In this document: positions 42,456 to 50,292 of the stretch, piece by piece | Numbering within the stretch: the stretch's first letter is position 1 | Layout of the letters: every line of letters begins with the position of its first letter | Source: Ruegeria pomeroyi | GTDB lineage: Bacteria > Pseudomonadota > Alphaproteobacteria > Rhodobacterales > Rhodobacteraceae | Assembly: GCF_021405525.1 (NCBI RefSeq) | Contig: NZ_JAGQAG010000001.1 | Location: forward strand, 1,302,001 to 1,366,000 | Reading direction: 5' to 3' | Length of the DNA stretch: 64,000 bases | Program-made: the position numbers and the translations under genes | The notes under the pieces: generated by a model | Database searches by the model: none | The model's input: only the letters and a program-made list of their open reading frames with translations | Told to the model about the DNA's origin: nothing

Positions 42456-43511
42456 TTACTCCGCAGGCTCGGAAACGCCGGTCAGGATGGCACGGATCGC
42501 GGCCTCGTCGATGTCGTGATGCTCGGCGATCACCACCATGCGCGAGCGGCGCTCCTCACCCGGCTGCCACGGACGGTCATACTGATGACGCACCCGCGCG
42601 CCCACCGCCTGTACCAGAAGGCGCATGGGCTTGCCCGCAACGGCGGCATAGCCCTTGACCCGCAGGATGTTCAGCTCGTTGGCCAGCCGCTCGATCCGCG
42701 CGACCAGTTCCGCCGGGTCGGATTGCTCGGGCAGTTCCACCACGATGCTTTCGAAATCGTCATGCTCGTGATCGTCATGGCCGTCGTGATGGCTGGGGCG
42801 GGCATCCATGTCGTCCTCGGCGGCGGCGCCAAGGCCCAGGATCACCCGCACATCCACCGCGCCCTCGGCCACCTCGACCACCGGCAGCGGGCGGGGGGCC
42901 TCGGCCGCGATCACCTCGCGCGCGCGGGCCACACCCTCGGGGCCGGCCAGATCGGGCTTGGTCAGCAGGATGATGTCGGCGCAGCTGATCTGATCCTCGA
43001 ACACCTCCGAAAGCGGCGTTTCATGGTCGATCGAGTCGTCTGCCAGCCGCTGGGCGTCCACCGCCGCCACATTGGGCGCGAACCGGCCCGCCGCGACCGC
43101 CTCGGCATCGGCCAGTGCGATCACACCGTCCACGGTGATTTTCGAGCGGATATCGGGCCAGTCGAACGCCTTCAAGAGCGGTTTCGGCAGCGCCAGGCCC
43201 GAGGTCTCGATCAGGATGTGATCGGGGCGCGGCTCCAGCGCCATCAGCGCCTCGATGGTGGGGATGAAATCATCGGCCACGGTGCAGCAGATGCAGCCAT
43301 TGGCCAGTTCCATGATGTTTTCCGCCGGGCATTCCGGGATGGCGCAGCTTTTCAGGATCTCGCCATCGACACCCACATCGCCGAATTCGTTGACCACCAC
43401 GGCCAGCCGCTTGCCCTGCGGATTCTGCATCAGGTGGCGGATCAGCGTGGTCTTGCCCGAGCCGAGAAAGCCGGTGATCACGGTAACGGGGAGTTTTTCA
43501 AGGGTGCTCAT
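42456..43511 (-). CDS. cobW: CobW family G3E GTPase metallochaperone
   Basis: 351 residues. P-loop GFLGSGKTTL (14-23), the metal-binding GCICC (72-76) and a His/Asp-rich stretch of about 236-252 with HHDGHDDHEHDD. CobW is proposed to deliver cobalt to CobN. The C-terminal CobW_C domain with RVKGYAAVAGKPMRLLVQAVG is complete. Placed between DUF1636 and cobN behind the riboswitch at 43990-44172. Confidence 0.95.
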   Translation of the reverse strand: MSTLEKLPVTVITGFLGSGKTTLIRHLMQNPQGKRLAVVVNEFGDVGVDGEILKSCAIPECPAENIMELANGCICCTVADDFIPTIEALMALEPRPDHILIETSGLALPKPLLKAFDWPDIRSKITVDGVIALADAEAVAAGRFAPNVAAVDAQRLADDSIDHETPLSEVFEDQISCADIILLTKPDLAGPEGVARAREVIAAEAPRPLPVVEVAEGAVDVRVILGLGAAAEDDMDARPSHHDGHDDHEHDDFESIVVELPEQSDPAELVARIERLANELNILRVKGYAAVAGKPMRLLVQAVGARVRHQYDRPWQPGEERRSRMVVIAEHHDIDEAAIRAILTGVSEPAE

Positions 43512-43514
43512 GGC

Positions 43515-43889
43515 TCAGGCTCCGATCGGGGGGATGCGCGCGGCGCAGTTCTTGCGGAAATGGACGGGACGCTCGCGCCAGGGCACCAGCCCGTCAGCGG
43601 TTGCGTGATACTTGGTGACGCCCTCGACGATGGTGGCCACGTCGTCGGCCTCGTTGAGGTTCTCATAGACAAAGGTCCAGCGCGCCGGGCCACCGCGCAA
43701 CACGATGGAACAGCCCTGATCGCAATTGGACAGGCATTCGACCGGCCTCACGGTGACCCCTTCGGGCAGTTCGGCCGCGCTCAGCGCGCGGTGCAGCAGG
43801 GCGCCGGGGCGCTGGGCATCGTCCTCGACCGGCAATCCGCGGCGGCAGGTGGTGCAGACCAGCAGTTCGACTGGTGCAGCTTCGGTCAT
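43515..43889 (-). CDS. DUF1636 cysteine-rich protein, copy 2
   Basis: 124 residues from ATG at 43889 (ATG at 43898 is an alternative with GGGGGG too close). Cysteines: Cys12 and Cys15 (CTTC), Cys52, Cys56 and Cys60 (ECLSNCDQGC). The spacing equals that of the relative at 28013-28369 with one extra Cys. The fold looks like a thioredoxin-like [2Fe-2S] ferredoxin. First gene after the second cobalamin riboswitch and 3 bp before cobW, so its role should be in cobalt or B12 metabolism; exact role unknown. Confidence 0.85.
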   Translation of the reverse strand: MTEAAPVELLVCTTCRRGLPVEDDAQRPGALLHRALSAAELPEGVTVRPVECLSNCDQGCSIVLRGGPARWTFVYENLNEADDVATIVEGVTKYHATADGLVPWRERPVHFRKNCAARIPPIGA

Positions 43890-43989
43890 GTCTCTCATCC
43901 CCCCTCGTCTGGTGCGGGGGACGGGGCTTGCGCGGGCCACGCTCTCGGACATGGACCCGACACCGGAACACCCCGTCCGGTCTTGTCTT

Positions 43990-44172
43990 CGGGTGCTGGC
44001 AGGTCTCCCGGCTTGCGGATGTCAGGGTCTTGCCCTGTCGGGCGTCCCGCCTTCCCGGCCAATCGGCCAGTGGCTTGGGCACCCTCTCCGGTCACGGTCG
44101 CGGGGGCGGCTGCGCTTGACGTCCGGCCTTGGGGCCGATCCGCTGGCGCATTCCCTTTTCATCCGGTTTCCC
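43990..44172 (-). promoter_or_regulatory. Cobalamin riboswitch controlling the DUF1636-cobW-N-G-H-I-J operon
   Basis: Minus strand, in order: AAACCGGATGAAAAGGGAAT near 44149-44169, CAGCCGCCCCCGCGACCGTG near 44094-44113, AAGCCACTGG near 44067-44076, GGGAAGGCGGGA near 44048-44059 and the B12 box GCCGGGAGACCTGCCAGC at 43995-44012. It is about 100 bp upstream of the first start codon. The rest of the gap (43890-43989 and 44173-44269) shows no gene. Confidence 0.95.
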
Positions 44173-44269
44173 GGACACCAACAGGGCGGACATGCGGCAT
44201 GGGCAGGGGCCTTGTCAAGCGCGCTTGGCGGTGCGCCTGAGGGGGCAGGGGAAAAGCGACCTCTGACGT

Positions 44270-45154
44270 TCAGCCAGCGGCATCCGCCGCCAGCCGCGTA
44301 CGCAGCCAGTCGAGATAGAGCTGTGCCGGGGCCCCGGGCGCGGCGGCGCGTTCAGGCCGAACCAGGTAATGCGCCTGCGAAAAGGGAATCGGCGGTCCCG
44401 CCAGCCGAAGCGGAGCCCCCTGGGCGATGGCGCCCTGGGCAAAGCGGGTCAGCACGATGGCCAGCCCGGCGCCCGCCATCACCAGTTGCAGCGCCGCGAC
44501 GGTGGTATCGACCGAATAAAGGCTGCCGCCGGTCGGAGCGGGCAGGCCCTGCGCCGCGAACCAGCGCGGCCAGTTGTCCTCGTAACCCAGGATGTGGATC
44601 AACTGGTGCGCCTGTAACGCCGCGAGGGGCTGCTCCGGCGCCCCGGCCCGGACCACCGGCACGATGGTCTCATCGCAGAGCTTCTCGGTCACCAGCCCTG
44701 CCCAGTCGCCGCGCCCCAGCCGGATATCCACATCCACGCCGCCCGCCGCCGGACCGTCATCCCAGATGTTCGAAACCAGCCGGACCGGGATGCCGGGATG
44801 ATCGGCGGCAAAATCAGGCAGGGTGGCGGCCAGCCAGTAGGTCGCCGAGGAGATCGGCGCACGGATGCGCAGGATGCCGCGCCTGGCCGGGCCGAACAGG
44901 CTGGAGGTCGACAACGCCACATCCGCCAGCGCCTGCCGCACCGACAGCGCATAGCTGCGCCCCAACTCGGTCAGGCCCAGCCGCCGGGCGGCGCGCGTGA
45001 AGAGCGGCTCGCCCAGTTCCGCCTCGAGCGAACGGATATGCAGGGATACGGCGGTCTGGGTCAGCCCCAATTCGCGCGCGGCCTCGGTGAAGTTCAGATG
45101 GCGCGCGGCGGCCTCGAACGTCCGCAGCCAGACCGGGTTGGGCAGGCGGGCCAT
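44270..45154 (-). CDS. LysR-family regulator, GcvA-like
   Basis: 294 residues. Helix-turn-helix at about 6-65: PVWLRTFEAAARHLNFTEAA, LTQTAVSLHIRSLE, GEPLFTRAARRLGLTELG. Substrate domain begins LRIRAPISSATYWLAATLP and includes DVDIRLGRGDW, the pattern of GcvA-type regulators. Divergent from the dehydrogenase at 45374, which it may control; the 219-bp space between carries two perfect palindromes. Confidence 0.88.
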   Translation of the reverse strand: MARLPNPVWLRTFEAAARHLNFTEAARELGLTQTAVSLHIRSLEAELGEPLFTRAARRLGLTELGRSYALSVRQALADVALSTSSLFGPARRGILRIRAPISSATYWLAATLPDFAADHPGIPVRLVSNIWDDGPAAGGVDVDIRLGRGDWAGLVTEKLCDETIVPVVRAGAPEQPLAALQAHQLIHILGYEDNWPRWFAAQGLPAPTGGSLYSVDTTVAALQLVMAGAGLAIVLTRFAQGAIAQGAPLRLAGPPIPFSQAHYLVRPERAAAPGAPAQLYLDWLRTRLAADAAG

Positions 45155-45189
45155 CTCAGCGTGGCTCCGGACCGAGGACCGGGGCGGGG

Positions 45190-45213
45190 CCCAGAAAATT
45201 CAAATTTTCTGGG
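45190..45213. repeat. Palindrome 1, AT-rich
   Basis: CCCAGAAAAT (45190-45199) and ATTTTCTGGG (45204-45213) are perfect inverted arms of 10 bp around TCAA. It abuts palindrome 2. AT-rich arms in a high-GC genome suggest a protein-binding site, a bidirectional hairpin or a dispersed repeat unit. Confidence 0.85.
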
Positions 45214-45238
45214 ACAAAATTTCCGGGGAAATTTTGTC
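45213..45238. repeat. Palindrome 2, AT-rich
   Basis: GACAAAATTTCC (45213-45224) and GGAAATTTTGTC (45227-45238) are perfect inverted arms of 12 bp around GG. It shares the G at 45213 with palindrome 1. The following 45255-45325 segment is strikingly AT-rich and may hold the promoter of the dehydrogenase. Confidence 0.85.
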
Positions 45239-45373
45239 GGCTGCGCTGGTTCGACATCCATCACCAAAAAATTCATGGCATCTTTTGATTTTTTATTCGT
45301 TTCTCTTGGCTAAATCCAGCTTTCATACTGCGCGCGAACCATGACCCCGGCAGGACCGGCAAGGGAGGACGCA

Positions 45374-46336
45374 ATGAAAGTAGGCTTTATCGGACTGGGC
45401 AATGTGGGTGGCAAGCTCTCGGGCTCGCTCCTGCGCAATGGCATCGACCTGACGGTGCATGATCTCAACCCCGATCTGGTCGCGGGTTTCGTCTCGCGCG
45501 GCGCCAAGGCGGCCGAAGGGCCGGCGCAGATGATGCGCGATTGCGACGCGGTGATCACCTGTCTGCCGTCGCCCGCCGCCAGTGCCGCGGTGATGGAGGA
45601 GATGTTGCCCGAGGTCGGACCCGGCAAGATCTGGATGGAAATGTCCACCACCGACGAGGCCGAGGTCAAACGGCTGGGTGAACAGGTGATCGCGCGCGGC
45701 GGGGCCGCGGTCGACTGCCCGGTCTCGGGGGGCTGTCACCGGGCCGATACCGGCAATATCTCGATCTTCGCGGGCTGCGACCGGGCCACGTTCGAGCGCA
45801 TCCTGCCCTTTCTGACCGTCATGGGCCGTCGCATCCTGCATACCGGACCTCTGGGCAGCGCCTCGGTTCTGAAGGTGATGACCAACTATCTGGCCACCGC
45901 AAACCTGCTGACCTGCTGCGAGGCGCTGGTGACGATGAAGGCCGCCGGCATGGATCTGAACACCACCTACGAGGCGATCAAGATCAGCTCGGGCACCTCC
46001 TTCGTGCACGAGACGGAAAGCCAGGTGATCCTGAACGGCAGTCGCGACATCAACTTCACCATGGACCTGGTGAAAAAGGATATCGGCCTGTTTCAGTCGA
46101 TTGCCGACCGCACCGGCGTACCGCTGGAAATCTCGCCGCTGATGATCAGCATCTTCGAGGACGGGATCGCCCGCTATGGCATGCGGGCCCAGTCCGACGA
46201 CATAATCCGCCGCCTGGAAGAGGCGACCGGCCTCGACATCACCGCGCCGGGCTTTCCGCCCGAGATGGTGGACGACGAACCCGAAGAGCCGGGGTACGAG
46301 GTGGTTCCGCAGGGGCTTGTGCGCGCGGCAGGCTAA
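45374..46336 (+). CDS. 3-hydroxyisobutyrate dehydrogenase-like NAD(P) oxidoreductase
   Basis: 320 residues from ATG at 45374 after AAGGGAGG. Beta-hydroxyacid dehydrogenase family: NAD(P) motif VGFIGLGNVGGKLSGSLL (3-20), substrate motif DCPVSGGCHRADTGNISIF near 109-127, and catalytic Lys in LGSASVLKVMTNY. An unusual acidic C-terminal tail (about 290-320, with DDEPEEPGYE) extends beyond the fold. It may reduce or oxidise a short hydroxy acid or tartronate semialdehyde; substrate not resolved. Followed by a strong terminator. Confidence 0.87.
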   Translation: MKVGFIGLGNVGGKLSGSLLRNGIDLTVHDLNPDLVAGFVSRGAKAAEGPAQMMRDCDAVITCLPSPAASAAVMEEMLPEVGPGKIWMEMSTTDEAEVKRLGEQVIARGGAAVDCPVSGGCHRADTGNISIFAGCDRATFERILPFLTVMGRRILHTGPLGSASVLKVMTNYLATANLLTCCEALVTMKAAGMDLNTTYEAIKISSGTSFVHETESQVILNGSRDINFTMDLVKKDIGLFQSIADRTGVPLEISPLMISIFEDGIARYGMRAQSDDIIRRLEEATGLDITAPGFPPEMVDDEPEEPGYEVVPQGLVRAAG

Positions 46337-46358
46337 GGGACACGTCCCAAAAGGCATG

Positions 46359-46398
46359 ACGCCGTGCAGGAGCAAGGTCCTGCACGGCGTTTCTTTTC
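46359..46398. terminator. Strong terminator between convergent genes
   Basis: ACGCCGTGCAGGA (46359-46371) pairs with TCCTGCACGGCGT (46378-46390), 13 bp with a 6-nt loop, followed by TTCTTTTC on the plus strand. It ends the dehydrogenase transcript. A small GGGACACGTCCC palindrome lies just before at 46337-46348. Confidence 0.9.
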
Positions 46399-46400
46399 GT

Positions 46401-46745
46401 TCAGATCTGTTCCACCTTGACGCTGTCGCTCAGCACAAAGGCCAGATGGCCCTTGATCCGCTCCATCGCGGGCAGCGGGTCCTCATAGCTCCAGACCGCG
46501 TCCTTGGTCACCGAAGACCGGTTGACGATCGAGTAATAGCTGGCATCGCCCTTGTGCGGGCAATGGGTGGTCTTGTCGCTGCGGTCTAGAAACGCCATGG
46601 CGATATCGGCGCGCGGGAAATAGATCACCGGTGGCAGATCGCCCTCGCTCAGTTCCAGCGCGTTGCTGCTTTCGCCCAGGATGGCGCCGCCCGACCGGAC
46701 GCTCCATTTGCCCGGCGCCTTGCGGATGGTGATGTAATCGCTCAT
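46401..46745 (-). CDS. DUF427 domain protein
   Basis: 114 residues from ATG at 46745 with AAGGAAACGGAAC upstream. Whole-length match to the DUF427 fold: a beta-tent protein with VIYFPRADIAMAFLDRSDKTTHCPHKGDASYYSI (split here as motifs VIYFPRADI and THCPHKGDASYYS) and AVWSYEDP near the end. Function unknown; cytoplasmic. Located 83 bp downstream of the aminopeptidase gene. The gap has the short tandem repeat CGTATCT/CGTATCT/CGTATTT. Confidence 0.9.
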   Translation of the reverse strand: MSDYITIRKAPGKWSVRSGGAILGESSNALELSEGDLPPVIYFPRADIAMAFLDRSDKTTHCPHKGDASYYSIVNRSSVTKDAVWSYEDPLPAMERIKGHLAFVLSDSVKVEQI

Positions 46746-46828
46746 GTTCCGTTTCCTTCCCCGTATCTCGTATCTCGTATTTTTCGGTCCGGCGGCGAGT
46801 GTTGCCCCGCCGGTGTAACAGCCGCGTG

Positions 46829-48619
46829 TCAAAGCGGCGCGGTTGCGGCATCCAACCACATCCGCGTCTCGGCGCCCAGACGTGGACCGATCTTTGCCGC
46901 GACGTCGGCATGATAGGCGTTCAGCCAGTCGCGTTCCTCAACCGTCAGCATCTCCGCGACGATCAGCCGCCGATCAATCGGGACATAGGTCAGGGTGCGC
47001 CAATTCAGCATGGCGCGCTCTGCGTCGCCACCGGGCAGGGGGGCGGCCTCTTGCACCACCACCAGGTTCTCGATGCGGATGCCGAATGCGCCCTCGCGAT
47101 AATATCCCGGCTCGTTCGACAGGATCATGCCCGGTTCCAGCGGCACGTGGCTGACCCGTGCCAGCCGTTGCGGCCCCTCATGCACGCTCAGATACGCACC
47201 GACGCCGTGCCCGACCCCGTGGTTGAAATCCTGCCCCGCCAGCCATAGCGGCAGGCGCGCCACGCATTCGATATCGCGCCCCGCCAGCCCCACGGGCCAG
47301 CGCAGCATGGACATGGCGATCATGCCTTTCAGCACCCGCGTGAAACAGGCTTTCTCCTCGTCCCCCACGGTGCCGATGGCGATGGTGCGGGTGATGTCGG
47401 TGGTCCCGTCCAGATACTGGCCGCCGCTGTCCAGCACCAGAAGATGCCCGTCCTCCAGACGGCTGTCGGTCTCTTCGGTGACCCGGTAATGCATGATCGC
47501 ACCATTGGGCCCGGTGCCCGCGATGGTCTCAAAGCTGATATCCTGCAAGCCGTTGTCGCGGCGGCGGCAGGCCTCCAGCTGGCTGACCACCTGCGTTTCA
47601 GTCAGGCTGCCGGGCTCTTGCGCATCGAGCCAGGCCAGCAGGTCCACCATCGCGGCCCCGTCGCGCAGATGCGCCTCGGCGGCGCCTGCGATCTCGGCGG
47701 CGTTCTTGCGGGCCTTGGGCAGGGCGCAGGGATCCCCCCCCTTGGCCAGCCGGTGTCCCAGCCGATCTGCGACAATCTGCGGTACCGTGCTCAGGTCAAC
47801 CCGCACCGGACCTGCCAGTGCCTCTACCGCATCAAGAAACGCATCCGGTTCGTGCTGCGTCACCATCGGCCCCAGATGCTCCTCCAGACCGGTCAGCTTG
47901 GCCGCTGCCATGAACAGGTCGACCCGCCCGTCGTCATGCAGGATGGCAAAGCCATGTGCCACCGGGTTGCGCGGAATATCGGCGCCGCGAATGTTCAACA
48001 GCCACATGATCGAATCCGGCAGGGTGATCACAGCCGCCTTCTGACCCGCGCTGCGCAGGTCCTCGGCCAGTCGCGCCGCCTTGTCGGCGGCGGTTTCACC
48101 TGCGAATTCCAGCGGATGTGCCTTGACCGGTTCCATCGGTGGGCTGGGTTGATCCGGCCAGATCCGATCCACCAGATTGTCGCAGCGCACCAGTTCGATC
48201 CCGCTGCCCTTCAACTCGCTTACCGCGGTGCGGATCTGACCGGCTGCATGCAGCCAGGGATCGAACCCCACACGCCCGCCCTGCGGCAACTGCTTCTTGA
48301 GCCAGTCGGTCAGGCTTACATCGGGCCAGGGAACGGGTGTAAAGACATCAGCCACCTGCGCCTTGACCTGAGTACGATAGCGCCCGTCGATGAACACGCC
48401 CGCCGCATCCTTGAGCGCGGCGCAGAACCCGGCCGAGCCGGTAAAGCCGGTGAGCCAGGCCAGACGCTCGTCATGGGCGGCGACATATTCGCCCTGATGC
48501 GCATCCGCGCGCGGCACCAGGAACCCGCTCAGAGCCTCGGCCTCGATTTCGGCGCGCAGGCGCTCCAGCCGCGGTGGCCCCTGTTCCGGGCGGGCGGTCA
48601 CCTCGAAGCTCTGGTACAT
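46829..48619 (-). CDS. pepP: Xaa-Pro aminopeptidase, M24B family
   Basis: 596 residues. Cleaves N-terminal residues before proline. Two creatinase-like N-terminal domains (about 15-300) precede the pita-bread catalytic domain; the dimetal ligands are seen in LDSGGQYLDGTTDITRT (two Asp), FNHGVGHGVGAYLS (His), LSNEPGYY (Glu) and GIRIENLVVV (Glu). A C-terminal extension follows (residues about 535-596), as in the longer aminopeptidase P of eukaryotes and many bacteria. Strong GGAGG site at the ATG. Confidence 0.92.
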   Translation of the reverse strand: MYQSFEVTARPEQGPPRLERLRAEIEAEALSGFLVPRADAHQGEYVAAHDERLAWLTGFTGSAGFCAALKDAAGVFIDGRYRTQVKAQVADVFTPVPWPDVSLTDWLKKQLPQGGRVGFDPWLHAAGQIRTAVSELKGSGIELVRCDNLVDRIWPDQPSPPMEPVKAHPLEFAGETAADKAARLAEDLRSAGQKAAVITLPDSIMWLLNIRGADIPRNPVAHGFAILHDDGRVDLFMAAAKLTGLEEHLGPMVTQHEPDAFLDAVEALAGPVRVDLSTVPQIVADRLGHRLAKGGDPCALPKARKNAAEIAGAAEAHLRDGAAMVDLLAWLDAQEPGSLTETQVVSQLEACRRRDNGLQDISFETIAGTGPNGAIMHYRVTEETDSRLEDGHLLVLDSGGQYLDGTTDITRTIAIGTVGDEEKACFTRVLKGMIAMSMLRWPVGLAGRDIECVARLPLWLAGQDFNHGVGHGVGAYLSVHEGPQRLARVSHVPLEPGMILSNEPGYYREGAFGIRIENLVVVQEAAPLPGGDAERAMLNWRTLTYVPIDRRLIVAEMLTVEERDWLNAYHADVAAKIGPRLGAETRMWLDAATAPL

Positions 48620-48694
48620 GCTGCGCCTCCGTGTTGCTGTTGCCGCGAAAGGTGCGGCGTGGAACCGGAAATGTCCAGCACCTCCGCGATGCTC

Positions 48695-48722
48695 TTGTGA
48701 TGCGCGCGACTTGGCCTATCAT
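48695..48722 (+). promoter_or_regulatory. Possible promoter for a leaderless transcript
   Basis: TTGTGA (48695-48700) and TATCAT (48717-48722) are separated by 16 bp, a sigma-70-like pattern. The -10 box ends 6 bp before the ATG at 48729 and no Shine-Dalgarno is present, so the start of transcription would fall on or near the start codon. Confidence 0.35.
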
Positions 48723-48728
48723 GCCGGC

Positions 48729-49097
48729 ATGATCCGTTTGCCTGCCCTGATTGTCCTTGCCAGCCTTGCCCTGCCGCTTGCCGCGCAGGAGGAAAAGCGG
48801 CCAACACCCGAGATCGCCCGCCGCAATGCGGCCGATGCCATCGGCAAGAAGCTTGCAAACCCGGCAAACCCCGGACAGGCGCGGGTCTCGCGGCTTGTCA
48901 AGCAAGGCGATACGATCAAGCTTTGCGCCACGTCGGATGCCCGCAATGCCCGAGGTACCTATATCGGTCGCGACTATTGGGAGGTCACGCTCAGCGCGGA
49001 TGGCGAGACCGTATTGAGGACCCGGAACGTTACCGGCCTGTTGTCCCACTGTTATGGGGCCGATTACAAACCCTTCAGGGAAATGCTGGGCGAGTGA
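48729..49097 (+). CDS. Small exported protein of unknown function
   Basis: 122 residues with signal peptide MIRLPALIVLASLALPLAAQ. The mature part has two Cys (in KLCATSD and SHCYGAD) that could form a disulfide. No family recognised. It overlaps the 3' end of the hydrolase-regulator on the opposite strand by 23 bp. Start chosen at the only ATG giving a signal peptide. Confidence 0.65.
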   Translation: MIRLPALIVLASLALPLAAQEEKRPTPEIARRNAADAIGKKLANPANPGQARVSRLVKQGDTIKLCATSDARNARGTYIGRDYWEVTLSADGETVLRTRNVTGLLSHCYGADYKPFREMLGE

Positions 49098-50286
49098 CCC
49101 CTTGGGCGGGCGACCGTTCCCGTTCCCCCAGGAAACCCAACAAGGTCGATTGATACTCGTCCCAGACCGCGTTGCCCGGTATCGGGATGTGATTGGCGGT
49201 TTCCAGCACCATCAGTTCGGCCCCCGGAATGCCCGCCGCCAGTTTCTGTGCCTCGGACAGCGGATGCACATTGTCATGCCGGGCATGGATGATCAGGGTT
49301 GGGCATTGCACCTGGGGCAACAGCGGCAACAGCGAGACATCGTGGATCGCCGCCCGAACCTTCAGCATGGTCTCGCGCGACGAAGCATTGATCATGTTGC
49401 GCGCCATGTCGTGGATCGCCTCCAGCGGACCTTCGGGAAAATAGCTCAGCATCATCGCCGAGACGAAACTGATCTCCTGCGCGGCCCAGCCCTCGGTAAC
49501 GAGCGATTGCATCACGTCGGATTTCAGTTCGGGGTTTCGCCGCCTGCGCCCCTCGGCATAGCCGCCGACAATCGCCAGCCGGCTGACCCGCTCGGGGTAC
49601 TTCACCGCAAAGCGCAGCGCCGACAGAACCCCGCCGGATTCGCTGTAGAGCGCGAACCGTTCGAACCCCGCCGCATCCGCTGCCAGCTTCAGGTTCTCGG
49701 CCAGGGTATCGAACGAGAATTCCTCCAGCGCCCGGTCCGACCGCCCGAACCCGATCGGATCGAAGCGCAGCAGGCTGTGGTGTTCCGAGATTGCATCGAA
49801 CATCACCCGTTCCGAGGGCGTGTTCCACTCTGCCTCCAGATCGGTGGTGCTGTACCCGCCGCGCACCACCGGTGGGCCGGCTCCGATGACGGCATAGGCC
49901 AGAGACTTCCCCTCCGCCGTGCGTGTGTACCGGATGCGCTGCACCATGGGGGCAGGCCGGGGCAGGGCAGGCGGCGTGTCCGCCGTCACCTCGGCCACGA
50001 ATTTCAGCCCCCGCCGGGCGATGGTACGGATGATCCGTTGCGCCTTGCCATCGTCACCCACCGCCTTGCGAGCCGCCGCGATGCGGGCGCTGATGGCGCT
50101 TTCCGAGACGATGCGCCCGTTCCAGACCTCGGCCAGGATTTCATCTCGGGTCACCAGCCGACCGGGATTGCGCGCCAGCAGGTGCAACAGGTCGAATACC
50201 TGCGGCTCGACGGCAATCTCCTCGGCGTCCCGAACCAGCGTCAACTCGTCGGTATCCAGCAGGCAGTTGGCGAAAGCATAGCGCAT
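49075..50286 (-). CDS. OmpR/CadC-type DNA-binding domain fused to alpha/beta hydrolase, paralog 1
   Basis: 403 residues. Residues 1-100 are a winged helix of Trans_reg_C type (VEPQVFDLLHLLARNPGRLV, LAEVWNGRIVSESAISARIA, RRGLKFVAEV). Residues about 115-390 are an alpha/beta hydrolase: nucleophile Ser217 in YSESGG, acid in HARHDNVHPLSEA, His in ETANHIPI. No receiver or membrane segment is seen. It may sense or cut a small ester or lactone and act on DNA (inference). Stop-to-start distance to its upstream paralog is 6 bp. Confidence 0.85.
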   Translation of the reverse strand: MRYAFANCLLDTDELTLVRDAEEIAVEPQVFDLLHLLARNPGRLVTRDEILAEVWNGRIVSESAISARIAAARKAVGDDGKAQRIIRTIARRGLKFVAEVTADTPPALPRPAPMVQRIRYTRTAEGKSLAYAVIGAGPPVVRGGYSTTDLEAEWNTPSERVMFDAISEHHSLLRFDPIGFGRSDRALEEFSFDTLAENLKLAADAAGFERFALYSESGGVLSALRFAVKYPERVSRLAIVGGYAEGRRRRNPELKSDVMQSLVTEGWAAQEISFVSAMMLSYFPEGPLEAIHDMARNMINASSRETMLKVRAAIHDVSLLPLLPQVQCPTLIIHARHDNVHPLSEAQKLAAGIPGAELMVLETANHIPIPGNAVWDEYQSTLLGFLGERERSPAQGVTRPAFP

Positions 50287-50292
50287 GGCGGT

